Shown here: piece after piece, positions 8,574-17,917 of the stretch
How positions within the stretch are numbered: position 1 is the stretch's first letter
How the letters are laid out: the number at the start of each line of letters is the position of its first letter
Assembly (NCBI GenBank): GCA_031425095.1
Contig: JANPIS010000448.1
Span: forward strand, 1-64,000
Length of the DNA stretch: 64,000 nucleotides
From: JANNXQ01 sp031425095
Lineage (GTDB): Bacteria; Verrucomicrobiota; Verrucomicrobiia; Chthoniobacterales; Chthoniobacteraceae
Direction of reading: 5' to 3'
Notes under the pieces: generated by a model
The model's input: the letters and a program-made list of their open reading frames with translations, nothing else
Databases searched by the model: none
What the model was told of the DNA's origin: nothing
Translations under genes and position numbers: made by a program

Positions 8574-9596
8574 ATGAGCCAAAACCTGCACGTCGCCATT
8601 GTTGGAGCCACCGGAGCCGTCGGCATCGAGATGATGAAGACGCTCGAGAAGCGCGGGTTTCCGGTCGGCAAACTCACGCTGCTCGCCTCCGCGCGATCGG
8701 CGGGCAAGACGCTGCCGTTTAAGGGCGAAGAGATCCCCATCCAGGAGCTGACGCCCGATTCATTCGCCGGAGTGAACATCGCGCTCTTCAGCGCCGGTGG
8801 GAGCATCTCGAAGGAGTTCGCGCCGCACGCGGTGAAAGCCGGCGCGGTGGTCGTGGACAATTCCTCCTGCTTCCGCATGGACCCCCAGGTGCCGCTCGTC
8901 GTGCCGGAGATCAATGGTGACGACGTCGCCAAGCATCAGGGCATCATCGCGAATCCAAATTGCACCACGGCGATCACACTCATGGCGCTCTACCCGCTGC
9001 ATCGCGAGTTCCGCGTGAAGCGCATCTTCGCTGCCAGCTATCAGGCCGTGAGCGGCACCGGCGCGCAGGCGATAGAAGAACTCCGCCAGCAAGTGCAGGC
9101 CATCGCCGATGGCCGGCCGGTCGAGAAAAAAGTCTATCCGCACCAGATCGCCTTCAACGTGCTACCGCACGTCGATAGCTTCCTCGACTCCGGCTACACG
9201 AAGGAAGAGATGAAGATGCAAAACGAAGGCCGGCGCATCATGCATCACACGACCTTCAAGGCTTCGGTGACTTGCGTCCGCGTGCCGGTCTATCGCGCGC
9301 ACTCCGTGGCCGTGACGGCGGAATTTGAGCGCCCGGTCTCGATCGATCGCGCCCGCGACGTCCTCGCCAAAGCTCCCGGACTCGACGTCGTGGATAATCC
9401 CGCGAAGTGCGAATACCCACTCCCGCTCTACGCCGCCGAGCGCGACAACTGCCAGGTTGGCCGCCTCCGCTACGACTGCGCCTTCGACAACGCCCTCGCC
9501 TTCTGGGTCGCCGGCGACCAGCTCCTGAAAGGCGCCGCGCTCAACGCCGTGCAAATCGCCGAGCGGCTCCTGGTGCCTGTTGACGCGGGAAAGTAA
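8574..9596 (+). CDS. asd: Aspartate-semialdehyde dehydrogenase
   Basis: A 340-residue NADP-dependent enzyme that reduces aspartyl phosphate to aspartate semialdehyde, the branch point to lysine/diaminopimelate, threonine and methionine. The NADP-binding motif GATGAVGIEMM is at 11-21. The catalytic Cys130 is in NPNCTTA, and His243 in VPVYRAHS is the expected general base. The start at 8574 is supported by homology (MSQNLHVAIVGATG). An in-frame upstream codon at 8448 would overlap the divergent CoA-binding gene. The product feeds the DapL route encoded at 41565-42803. Confidence 0.96.
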   Translation: MSQNLHVAIVGATGAVGIEMMKTLEKRGFPVGKLTLLASARSAGKTLPFKGEEIPIQELTPDSFAGVNIALFSAGGSISKEFAPHAVKAGAVVVDNSSCFRMDPQVPLVVPEINGDDVAKHQGIIANPNCTTAITLMALYPLHREFRVKRIFAASYQAVSGTGAQAIEELRQQVQAIADGRPVEKKVYPHQIAFNVLPHVDSFLDSGYTKEEMKMQNEGRRIMHHTTFKASVTCVRVPVYRAHSVAVTAEFERPVSIDRARDVLAKAPGLDVVDNPAKCEYPLPLYAAERDNCQVGRLRYDCAFDNALAFWVAGDQLLKGAALNAVQIAERLLVPVDAGK

Positions 9597-9631
9597 CGCC
9601 CGCTTCCCGTCTCGCCCGGCGTATCCGGCTT

Positions 9632-9666
9632 AAATCTGAAATCTGAAATCCCAAATCTGAAATCCT
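9632..9666 (+). repeat. Heptamer tandem repeat just upstream of the PfkB kinase gene
   Basis: Five consecutive 7-nt units: AAATCTG, AAATCTG, AAATCCC, AAATCTG, AAATCCT. The array ends 2 nt before the ATG at 9669. No inverted partner arm is visible nearby, unlike the heptamer elements at 27303-27400 and 39412-39518. Its low GC contrasts sharply with both flanking genes. Confidence 0.8.
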
Positions 9667-9668
9667 CA

Positions 9669-10598
9669 ATGTCCACTCGCTCCGTCCTCGTCGTTGGTTC
9701 CGTCGCGCTCGATACCGTCAAGACTCCCGTCGAGGAGCATGCCGATCTACTCGGCGGCTCGGCGAGCTACGCCAGTGTGAGCGCGAGCTTCTTCGGCCCG
9801 GTAAATCTTGTCGGCATCGTCGGGGACGATTTCCCCAAGACCCACATCGACTACTTCAGCGGCCGCAATATCGACCTCGCCGGCCTCCAGATCGTCCCGG
9901 GCAAGACCTTCCGTTGGTCCGGGGAATACATGTGGGACCTGAACACGCGCGAGACCCGCAGCGTCGAGCTGAACGTCTTCGAGCACTTCACACCGAAGCT
10001 CCCGGACAATTATCGCTCCGCGCAGTTCGTCCTCCTCGCGAATATCGCGCCGAGCCTCCAAAGCCACGTGCTCGATCAGATGCACCGTCCGCACTTCGTC
10101 ATCGCGGACACCATGGACCTCTGGATCAATATCGCGCTCGACGATCTCAAGGCGCTCCTCGCCCGGGTGGACATGCTGATCCTCAATGACGGCGAAGCCC
10201 GCCAGCTCACCGGCGAGACGAGCCTGATCAAGGCCGGGCGCAAGATCCAAGGCATGGGGCCGCGCTTCGTCGCGCTGAAAAAGGGCGAGCACGGCTGCCT
10301 GCTCTTCGGAGAGAATGCGCAGTTCTTCTCGTGCGGCGCTTATCCGCTCGAAGACATCCACGATCCGACCGGTGCGGGCGACACCTTCGCCGGCGGTCTC
10401 GCCGGATTCCTCGCGAACAAGTGCGACGGACAGGTGACCTTCGACGACCTCAGCCAGGCGGTCGTCTGGGGCTCGGTGCTCGCGAGCTTCAATGTCGAGG
10501 CCTTCAGCCTCGAGCGTCTCCGCTCGCTCTCACAAGGCGACATCAACGAACGCTTCCGCCTCTTCCGGCTGATGCAGCAGTTCGAGGCGCAGGCATAA
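9669..10598 (+). CDS. PfkB/ribokinase-family carbohydrate kinase
   Basis: A 309-residue sugar or nucleoside kinase. The N-terminus VLVVGSVALDTV and the Gly-rich LLGGSASYAS (28-36) match the PfkB substrate-binding region. The C-terminal signature DPTGAGDTFAGGLAGF (from Asp232) holds the anion-hole GAGD and the catalytic Asp238. The substrate cannot be read from sequence; ribokinase-like, adenosine-kinase-like and other sugars all remain possible. It follows asd on the same strand after 72 nt, and most of that gap is the heptamer repeat. Its 3' end faces transketolase across a palindromic element. Confidence 0.88.
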   Translation: MSTRSVLVVGSVALDTVKTPVEEHADLLGGSASYASVSASFFGPVNLVGIVGDDFPKTHIDYFSGRNIDLAGLQIVPGKTFRWSGEYMWDLNTRETRSVELNVFEHFTPKLPDNYRSAQFVLLANIAPSLQSHVLDQMHRPHFVIADTMDLWINIALDDLKALLARVDMLILNDGEARQLTGETSLIKAGRKIQGMGPRFVALKKGEHGCLLFGENAQFFSCGAYPLEDIHDPTGAGDTFAGGLAGFLANKCDGQVTFDDLSQAVVWGSVLASFNVEAFSLERLRSLSQGDINERFRLFRLMQQFEAQA

Positions 10599-10621
10599 AG
10601 ACGCGTCGATCACCCCCGCGT

Positions 10622-10747
10622 TTGTAGCGGCGGTCTGTGACCGTCGCAAACTTCCGCAGGCGGAGGTGGTTCGGAGCAACTAGTCCGATCGCTTCCGTCC
10701 GCCTTTCGCCCTTTTTGATCGGCGACGGTCCTAGACCGCCGCTACAA
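10622..10747. repeat. REP/BIME-like inverted-repeat element, family A copy 1
   Basis: A 126 bp element with 26-nt terminal inverted repeats (10622-10647 and 10722-10747) that match at 24 of 26 positions. Each arm is itself an imperfect hairpin around GCGGTCTGTGACCGTCGC. The right end stops one base before the transketolase stop codon (10748-10750), and the left end is 23 bp after the kinase stop. A second copy of the same family lies at 28418-28548. The interiors are also related over the first 30-odd bases (CCGC, GGC, AGGTGG, CGGAGC in order). It could serve as a bidirectional terminator or 3'-end stabiliser. Confidence 0.88.
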
Positions 10748-12739
10748 TCAACTCAGCGCCTTCACCGCATCCACCACCGCCTGCGGAGTGATGCCGAGCA
10801 CTTCCATCACCTTGTTGCCCGGTGCGCTGAGGCCGAAGCGGTCGATGCCGATCACGCGGCCATCGAGGCCCACGTACTTCCACCAGAGATCGCTCACGCC
10901 CGCCTCGATCGCGACCCGGCAGCGCACTGCCGGCGGGAGGACTTCGTCCCGGTAAGCCTGCGGCTGCTGGTCGAAGCGGAGGAAGCTCGGGATGCTCACC
11001 ACGCGCACTCCGGCGCCGAGCGTCTTCGCCGCGGCGACCGCGTGCTGTAACTCGCTGCCGGCCCCGAGCAGGATCGTCTTCAGTTCACCCGTCTCGCGCA
11101 CCGCGATGTAGCCGCCCTTGAGCACTCCTTCACGGCGCGTCTGCACCGGGATGTCGTTGAGATTCGCCACTGCCTGGCGCGTCAGCGCGAGGAGCGTCGG
11201 CCCGTCGATGCGCTGGAGAGCTGCGGCAAATGCGCCCGCCGTTTCCTCCGGATCCGCCGGACGAATCACGTCGAGATTCGGAATGACACGCAGGCCGCTC
11301 ACCGTCTCGACCGGCTGATGCGTCGGGCCGTCTTCGCCGACGCCCACCGAGTCGTGCGTGAAGATGTACACCGTCGGCAGCCCGCTCAGCGCCGCGAGGC
11401 GAATGCTGCCGCGGCAGTAGTCAGCGAAGACGAGGAAGGTCGCACCGCTTGCACGGAAGATGCCGTCATACGCGATCCCGTTCATGATGCCGCACATGCC
11501 GTGTTCGCGGATGCCGAAGCGGATGTTGCGACCGGTCCAGTTCTTCGGGCCGAAGTCTTTCGAGGAATTGATGTAATTCAGCGTCGAGCCGTGGAGATCC
11601 GCGCTGCCAGAGACGAGCGCGGGCACCGCTTCGGCGATCGGCTGCAGCACATCGGAGCCTGCCTTACGCGTGGCGATCTTCGCATCGGCGGGAAAGCTCG
11701 GGATCTTCACGAGCAAATCCGCCGGGATCTTCTTCGCGAGATCGGAGTCGAGTTCCGTCGCGAGTGCGGGATTCGCGGCACGCCATGCGGAGTAGGTCTG
11801 CTTCCAAGCATCGTATTTCGCGGCGAGCGCCTTCTGATGCTCGGTGAAATACGCGCGGGTCTCGGCGCTGACGAAGAAGTGCGAGCCTTCGGGCAGACCG
11901 ATCGACTTGCGTGCAGCGTCCACGAACTTCGCCCCACCCTCGCCGTGTGCCTTCGCCGTGCCCGCGACTTCCGCGATGCCCTTGCCGATGATGGTCTTCG
12001 CGATGATGAGCTGGGGCTTGCCGGTCGCCGCCTTGGCCTTCTCAAAAGCGGCGAGGAAGGTCGGCATGTCGTGCCCGTCCACCGTCTGCACACCCCACTC
12101 GATCGCCTCGAAACGTTTCGCCGCATTCTCGCTCTGCGTGGCGATGGCCATCGCGTCGAGCGTCACATCGTTGGAATCGTAGATGAGGATCAGGTTATCG
12201 AGCTGGAAGTGTCCGGCGAAGGCCGCGGCCTCCATGGCCACGCCTTCCTGCATGCAGCCATCACCGGCCAGCGCCACGATGTGATTGTCGAAGATCGCGT
12301 GCTCCGCCGTATTGAATTTAGCCGCCGCCATCTTCTGCGAGACGGCGAACCCAACGGCATTCGAAACCCCCTGCCCCAGCGGTCCCGTCGTCGCTTCCAC
12401 TCCCGGCGTTTCGTGCGCCTCGGGATGTCCCGGCGTGTGACTGCCGAGGACACGGAACTTTTTCACCTGCTCCAGATCCACCGAGGCGTAGCCGCTCAGG
12501 TGCAGCCAGCCATAGAGGAACATCGACCCATGCCCCGCGCTCAGGACGAAGCGATCCCGATTGAGCCACTTCGGATCCTCTGGCCGATGCTGAAGCGCGT
12601 GACCGAAGAGCACGGCCCCGATCTCTGCACACCCGAGCGGCAGCCCGAGGTGCCCTGAGGAACACGCATGCACCGCATCCATGGCGAGACCGCGGGCTTC
12701 ATTGGCGGCACGGGAGAGGGCGTCGAGATTCAGCTTCAT
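10748..12739 (-). CDS. tkt: Transketolase
   Basis: A 663-residue thiamine-diphosphate enzyme that transfers two-carbon ketol units in the pentose phosphate pathway. The N-terminal TPP site includes SSGHLGLPLG and the GDGCMQEG motif followed by LILIYDSNDVTLD. The Pyr domain has FGIREHGM with the catalytic Glu, then HDSVGVGEDGPTHQPVE. The C-terminal domain follows (VVSIPSFLRFDQQ, EAGVSDLWWKYVG). The ATG at 12739 (MKLNLDALSR) is chosen because it gives the family's usual N-terminus. An upstream in-frame codon at 12841 adds an unrelated Arg-rich stretch. The gene ends flush against repeat element A copy 1. Confidence 0.95.
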   Translation of the reverse strand: MKLNLDALSRAANEARGLAMDAVHACSSGHLGLPLGCAEIGAVLFGHALQHRPEDPKWLNRDRFVLSAGHGSMFLYGWLHLSGYASVDLEQVKKFRVLGSHTPGHPEAHETPGVEATTGPLGQGVSNAVGFAVSQKMAAAKFNTAEHAIFDNHIVALAGDGCMQEGVAMEAAAFAGHFQLDNLILIYDSNDVTLDAMAIATQSENAAKRFEAIEWGVQTVDGHDMPTFLAAFEKAKAATGKPQLIIAKTIIGKGIAEVAGTAKAHGEGGAKFVDAARKSIGLPEGSHFFVSAETRAYFTEHQKALAAKYDAWKQTYSAWRAANPALATELDSDLAKKIPADLLVKIPSFPADAKIATRKAGSDVLQPIAEAVPALVSGSADLHGSTLNYINSSKDFGPKNWTGRNIRFGIREHGMCGIMNGIAYDGIFRASGATFLVFADYCRGSIRLAALSGLPTVYIFTHDSVGVGEDGPTHQPVETVSGLRVIPNLDVIRPADPEETAGAFAAALQRIDGPTLLALTRQAVANLNDIPVQTRREGVLKGGYIAVRETGELKTILLGAGSELQHAVAAAKTLGAGVRVVSIPSFLRFDQQPQAYRDEVLPPAVRCRVAIEAGVSDLWWKYVGLDGRVIGIDRFGLSAPGNKVMEVLGITPQAVVDAVKALS

Positions 12740-12929
12740 AAGTTCAGTGGGAAAAGAGCGCGCGAGCGTAGGGACGCAGGTCGCGAAGTCAAGGGCGCGT
12801 GCCGGCGACCATCGCTTCATTTCTGCGGTGCCGGAACACACCGCGACTGAGCCGGCTCGCTCACTTCCCCGAACCCCTTTCCCACCGTCCGGAAAATCAA
12901 GCGTGGATTACTCGGCGTGGGTCGGCCTG

Positions 12930-15900
12930 TTACAGATTGTAAATGCGACCGGCGAGCGCGACGGGCACGCCAGCCGAGTCCACCACCGAGCGCGCAATGA
13001 AGGCACCATCGACGAGGCGCCCATCGAGCACCGGCCGTCCATCGACCGTCGGAACGCCGCTCGCACTCAGATAGTCGTTCTGTCCGAGAACGCCCTTATC
13101 GCCGCCGATGATCCCACCCAGCACGCGAATGTTCTTCGCGACCTGGATGCGGGCGATGAGGTCCACATTGCCGGCCACTGCGGAGAGGATGTTCCGCGCT
13201 TCGATATCGGTCAGATTGCCGTTCACCGTGCCCGGCGCAGGCAGAGCTTTGTAAACGTTCGGAGCCCCGGTCGGGTTGGTAACCACCGCTTTATTGAGCC
13301 CGGCAGTGCCCACGACAATCCCGACATTTCCCTGCGTATCGGTCAGGGCTGCATTTCCCGGAAGCGCCGTGTCGCGACGGATAAACGCATTCACCCAATC
13401 GGCTACGGTCTGACCCGCCAGGATGTTGTTGTAGCTCTTGATGGCGACCGTTTCATTAAATGTGGTGTTCGGGTCGTCCGCTTGGAGGTTCCCGACGTCG
13501 CCGGACAATTTCACGCCGGAGATCGATCCTCCCTTGCCGACGAAAGCCCTGGTGTCTCGGATCGAGCCGTAGTTGCGAGTGTCGCCCCCGTTGCCGGCGA
13601 TCAGATCGACATGGCTGCCCACGGAACCCTTCTGCGTAAATCCGGTGATACTCCCGCCGTTGCCGCCGATCCCGACGCGGCCACCAAACGCGTTCTGAGC
13701 CTGATTCGGCGCGCTGTCATTCACATTTGGCACAAAGGCCGTGGCATCTCCACCTTCACCAGCGATCACGAGGCCTTTCGTGCCGGAGCCGCTCCCCAGG
13801 AAGATATCGACTCGGGCCACTCCGCCGCCGTTTCCTCCAGAGAATAACCCTTCACCGCCCGCTCCTCCGATGATGGCTATGGAGCCGGTGCTGGAACCAG
13901 TCCCGGTGACGTCCGCGACTACGCCTCCATTTCCGCCGCGACTTCCCGAGCTGTCTCCCCCGTCGCCTGCGATCAAACGGCTGTAAGTGAAGCGAGAGAG
14001 CGCTCCGATGTTGAAGAAGGCCGAAGGCGCCGTTGGCACGGTGATCTTGGAAACGCTGCCGCCGTTACCGCCACTCCCGGAGATGCCATCTCCACCGGAC
14101 CCTGCGAGGACGCTCAGGACCGTGATACCGGCCGATGTGGTCGCCGGGCGCGACACGAACGTCGCGACTGATCCGCCTGCGCCACCCGCCAGACCATCAC
14201 CCCCGTCACCTGCCCGGATGAAAATTTCGGATTGGATGAAGTCGTTGACGACGGGACTGCTGTTCGTCACCGATCCGCCGGCCCCTCCTACTCCGGCCAC
14301 CGCATTGCCGCCCTTTCCAGCGACGTAGCGCAGGGTGCTGCCTCCAAGGCTGATCAGCGGAGAGAAATTAGTGATCGACCCGCCAGCTCCGCCGCCTTTT
14401 ACCCCATCGCCCCCGATGCCTGCGACGATGTTCACACTGATGCTCCGCGTGTCATAGATATTGGAGCCATTCCCGAGCACCACGCCACCCGCTCCGCCGA
14501 ACCGGCCGTCTCCGCCATTGCCTGCGAAGTAAGTCGCCGACGAATCTTCGGCGTTGATCGAATTTTGAGACAAACTCCCGCCGACGCCACCCGCACCCGA
14601 AACACCCCGCCCGCCATCGCCGGCAATCAGGACGGCCGTAATGTCCAGATCAATATTGAACGAGGGTGGCCGGAGGACCACACCGGTAATCGAACCTCCG
14701 CGCCCGCCGGTGGTGAACCCGTCGCCACCTACGCCCGCGGTCAGACGCGCCCGGCCATCGAGATTGATCTGAATGCTCCCGACGAGGTCCGTGACCGTGA
14801 TGCCGGTCAGCGGATCAACCGTGGGCGTGAGACGACTCCCGGAACCAAGGAATCCACCCGTCCCACCTTTGCCGACAAACGCATCCCCACCGTCGCCGGC
14901 AGAAAGAATAAACCCGACCTCGCCATTCGCGAAGGCCGCGCTTCTGACAGTCCTGGCTGGGTCCAACTCCGCGAAATTCACGGAATTGGTCACTCGTTGA
15001 TCAAACTCCGACACGACGAAAAAAGCCGTGCGAGAATCGCTGACCCTGCCGAGGAAAACATCACCAAAAAACTCCGCGCCGGGATCTTCGGCAAACACAC
15101 CAGTTCCATCAGCTGTTGCCTGCACCAAGCCCAGAAACCGCACGCCAGTAGTCGCGGCTGCTGGAGCATCGGTCGGTTGCACGCCGGGGCGGTAGTCGAT
15201 CAGGACGAGCTCTCCATCGCCATCGAGGATGACGAGGTCGTCGATCACGCCATTGCCGTCAATGTCGGCGCTGCGGATGCTCATGAAGTCCGACGTCGTG
15301 ACATCCCGGCCTTTGTTTCCGAAAAAATTGCCTTGGTTGTCGTTGGCGTTGTTTCCCGCACCGGTCGGGCCGTTCGGGAAGGGGAGAGTTCCCCCGTTCG
15401 ATCCGGAATTCTGCGTTCCCACCACGGTCTGCCCCGCGGCATTCGTCGTCACTGCGCCAGTGATGCCGACGAGGAACAGTGACGGGCTCGCCGAGATCAC
15501 CCCGAGATCGGCCATGCCATCCGCGTTCGAATCGAAAACTGTGAAGTCGCGCAGCGTGATATCCTGGAGGGACTTTCGATCGCCATTTCCCGGATCACTC
15601 AGGTCGCGGTTGGTGTCCACCCTACCCAACACATAGGAACCGACAGACACGGGGCCTCTCGTCACGCCCAAAAGTGGATCTCGATTATTGTAGTCGATCA
15701 CAGCCACTTCGCGGAAAGCCGCCTCGCTCCGTTCCCGCACGCCCACGAAGATGACGTCGTGCAGCGATGGATTTGCTCCCGTGGAATCGACCAGTGCAGA
15801 TGTCTCAATGACGACCGACCGGTAGTTACTCAGATCAGACGTAAGGTCAAAACCCGCGATCTGGTAGTAAGGCAGGCGTCTTGCCGTGACCGTTCCGACA

Positions 15901-17876
15901 TCGTTGTAAAACTGCCCGTTCAACTCGAGCCGCCCCGTGGCGTTGTTGAACTCTTCGTCAGGCGTCATGAACACGAGCCATTGCTTCGGCTGCGCCAGGG
16001 AAATCACCACCCCGGATGCCCCATCCACGGTGGACGCATTATAATAAGTCACCACTGCGGCAATCTCGATCTTGCCGTCGCCGTCGTAGTCGCCAGAAGT
16101 CAGGCTGCCGACCTGCGCCGACTCGCCAAACTGTGGCAGCGTGCTGTAGCGCGCGGAGTGGAACCCGAAGAAGTCTATCCGCCCGTCCCGATCGATATCC
16201 TCCGAAGGCGATAGGATTCCGTCGCGATTGACGTCCTCCGACCCCTTATTGATGAAGACGGCGATCCCATCATGGGAGCCGGTATCACTGGAGCCCACTG
16301 CAATATCGAGGAGCCCGTCTCCGTTGAAGTCGTTCACGGTCAGTCCTTCGGAATTTCGCGGGCCCGCCAGGGAGATACGGTCGAGTACGCTGGTTCCGTC
16401 AGGGAACGTGATCTGACGCGCTCCACCGGTGCCAGTGCCAAACTGGACGATCAATTGGCTGTCGCCCTTGCTCGTGTACACCACATCCCCGGAACCATCT
16501 CCATCGAAGTCCACACCCGTATGGCTGCCAATCTGCGGCCGGTACGTGTTTGGGTTATTCGGATTCGGATCGTAAACCAGCGGTTGATGGATGGTGCCGA
16601 CGGAATGGCCTGGCTCAAAACCCACCGCTTGCGGTTGGTTGAAAAGGCCCCGGCTCAGAGCGGCGCCATTGCCACCGGCGGTAAAGCCGTCCCCACCATC
16701 TCCTAGATTGATGTTTACGCCCCCGAAGACATTGAAACTGCCGACAGAGAAACTTCCACCGTTACCCCCATTGCCACTTGTGCTCGCACCTCCACTGCCC
16801 GATCGAATTGTGACCTTGCCCGTCTGAGAGCCGAGGTCCGTGAAGTTCACGATCGAACCTCCAGCGCCACCCGTAACACCGCGGCCACCGTTGCCAGCGA
16901 CGATGTCGTAACCCCCGTTGTCGTCCCGGCTGATTATCACCTCAGAGATGTTGCCACCGCGCGCCGCGAATCCCCCATCGCCGGCATACAGGCCATCGAG
17001 GTTGAACGCCATGTCCGTGTCTGCCGCTCTCACGCCGATGATGTCCCCGCCGCTTTGACCCGAAGCCGGGTTGAAGCCAACGAACGTACCATTGACGTCG
17101 TCGTAAGTGCTCGGGTCTGCACCCGCTGCTTTGGTGCCCGAAGTGCCATAGCTGAAATACTCTCCGGACGCGGCCGTGCCCACGCGAATGGCTCCGACGG
17201 TTGGGATGGCAGGGAAGCCGAAGTTTTCCGGAAGGCCAGTCGAGTTCGTCGTATCGATGAGCAAGCCGCCACCGGTCACGCCAAATCCGCGGCCAGCGTA
17301 AATGTCACCGAAGATGGAATAAGTCGTGTAGGCTTTGCGCAACGCCAGGTCGGCTTCGTTCACGACACCGTCGTTATTTTGGTCAGAGACGTCCGCCAGC
17401 GTCAGCGAGCGCATGGTGATGCTCTCGATGGTCGAGTTGGCGAGGATCCTTCCGTCTCCCAGTTCCCGAAGATCGTTGGAGCGATTGCTGTCCGAGTCCG
17501 TCAATTCGATCTTTGTGGTGGAAACTCCCGAGATCGTCCGAGTGGTGACCTGAAGGTTGGTCGCGATGTCTCCGTGAATATCGACGAACGACGTCAGCCT
17601 CAACCCATCGCCGGCGGCGATCCCGGTGATTTCGTTGAAGTCCACGTCCCCGTCACCATTCAGATCGGTGACGAAGACGAGGGCCGAACCTTTTTCGACA
17701 TACAGCAGGTAACTGCCAGAGTTTGCGCCGCCAGTGCTGAGCCCGTCTCCTGCGAAAAGCTCGAGGGGTGCACCGACCCCCGCCGCTCGCCAGTTGGCGG
17801 TAAGAACGCCGGCGGGCGCAATTCGCGCCTCGAGAGGCTCAACGACAGCACGGCGATGAAGAGAGAGTTCGCTCAT
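12930..17876 (-). CDS. Giant LEPR-XLL surface protein with GGxGG repeats and FG-GAP/VCBS-like block
   Basis: A 1648-residue protein opening with a LEPR-XLL-type motif (VEPLEARIAPAG, 12-23). Asp-rich calcium-type loops follow (DLNGDGDVDFNE at 71-82; a dockerin-like DQNNDGVVNEADLALRKA at 165-182). Copies of a Gly-rich unit, roughly AGxGGxG, then GGxGGS[IV], occupy about 298-410 and 990-1500. They are split by a block at about 450-975 rich in FG-GAP/VCBS-like repeats (DFDGDGSGDV, DFNGDGLLDIAVG, DYDGDGKIEIA, DIDGNGVIDDLVI). It is probably secreted or surface-displayed and binds calcium. A catalytic role is not seen. It lies 41 nt after a paralog on the same strand, so they likely form an operon. 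The ligand and export route are unknown. Confidence 0.85.
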   Translation of the reverse strand: MSELSLHRRAVVEPLEARIAPAGVLTANWRAAGVGAPLELFAGDGLSTGGANSGSYLLYVEKGSALVFVTDLNGDGDVDFNEITGIAAGDGLRLTSFVDIHGDIATNLQVTTRTISGVSTTKIELTDSDSNRSNDLRELGDGRILANSTIESITMRSLTLADVSDQNNDGVVNEADLALRKAYTTYSIFGDIYAGRGFGVTGGGLLIDTTNSTGLPENFGFPAIPTVGAIRVGTAASGEYFSYGTSGTKAAGADPSTYDDVNGTFVGFNPASGQSGGDIIGVRAADTDMAFNLDGLYAGDGGFAARGGNISEVIISRDDNGGYDIVAGNGGRGVTGGAGGSIVNFTDLGSQTGKVTIRSGSGGASTSGNGGNGGSFSVGSFNVFGGVNINLGDGGDGFTAGGNGAALSRGLFNQPQAVGFEPGHSVGTIHQPLVYDPNPNNPNTYRPQIGSHTGVDFDGDGSGDVVYTSKGDSQLIVQFGTGTGGARQITFPDGTSVLDRISLAGPRNSEGLTVNDFNGDGLLDIAVGSSDTGSHDGIAVFINKGSEDVNRDGILSPSEDIDRDGRIDFFGFHSARYSTLPQFGESAQVGSLTSGDYDGDGKIEIAAVVTYYNASTVDGASGVVISLAQPKQWLVFMTPDEEFNNATGRLELNGQFYNDVGTVTARRLPYYQIAGFDLTSDLSNYRSVVIETSALVDSTGANPSLHDVIFVGVRERSEAAFREVAVIDYNNRDPLLGVTRGPVSVGSYVLGRVDTNRDLSDPGNGDRKSLQDITLRDFTVFDSNADGMADLGVISASPSLFLVGITGAVTTNAAGQTVVGTQNSGSNGGTLPFPNGPTGAGNNANDNQGNFFGNKGRDVTTSDFMSIRSADIDGNGVIDDLVILDGDGELVLIDYRPGVQPTDAPAAATTGVRFLGLVQATADGTGVFAEDPGAEFFGDVFLGRVSDSRTAFFVVSEFDQRVTNSVNFAELDPARTVRSAAFANGEVGFILSAGDGGDAFVGKGGTGGFLGSGSRLTPTVDPLTGITVTDLVGSIQINLDGRARLTAGVGGDGFTTGGRGGSITGVVLRPPSFNIDLDITAVLIAGDGGRGVSGAGGVGGSLSQNSINAEDSSATYFAGNGGDGRFGGAGGVVLGNGSNIYDTRSISVNIVAGIGGDGVKGGGAGGSITNFSPLISLGGSTLRYVAGKGGNAVAGVGGAGGSVTNSSPVVNDFIQSEIFIRAGDGGDGLAGGAGGSVATFVSRPATTSAGITVLSVLAGSGGDGISGSGGNGGSVSKITVPTAPSAFFNIGALSRFTYSRLIAGDGGDSSGSRGGNGGVVADVTGTGSSTGSIAIIGGAGGEGLFSGGNGGGVARVDIFLGSGSGTKGLVIAGEGGDATAFVPNVNDSAPNQAQNAFGGRVGIGGNGGSITGFTQKGSVGSHVDLIAGNGGDTRNYGSIRDTRAFVGKGGSISGVKLSGDVGNLQADDPNTTFNETVAIKSYNNILAGQTVADWVNAFIRRDTALPGNAALTDTQGNVGIVVGTAGLNKAVVTNPTGAPNVYKALPAPGTVNGNLTDIEARNILSAVAGNVDLIARIQVAKNIRVLGGIIGGDKGVLGQNDYLSASGVPTVDGRPVLDGRLVDGAFIARSVVDSAGVPVALAGRIYNL

Positions 17877-17917
17877 AGATCAGGGGTCAGTGCAAAGGGA
17901 AAGGGTAAGAAAGGGGA

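Noticed and set aside
11318..12658. Open frame of 446 codons on the plus strand opposite transketolase
   Set aside because: It is the antisense shadow of transketolase and does not resemble any protein family.
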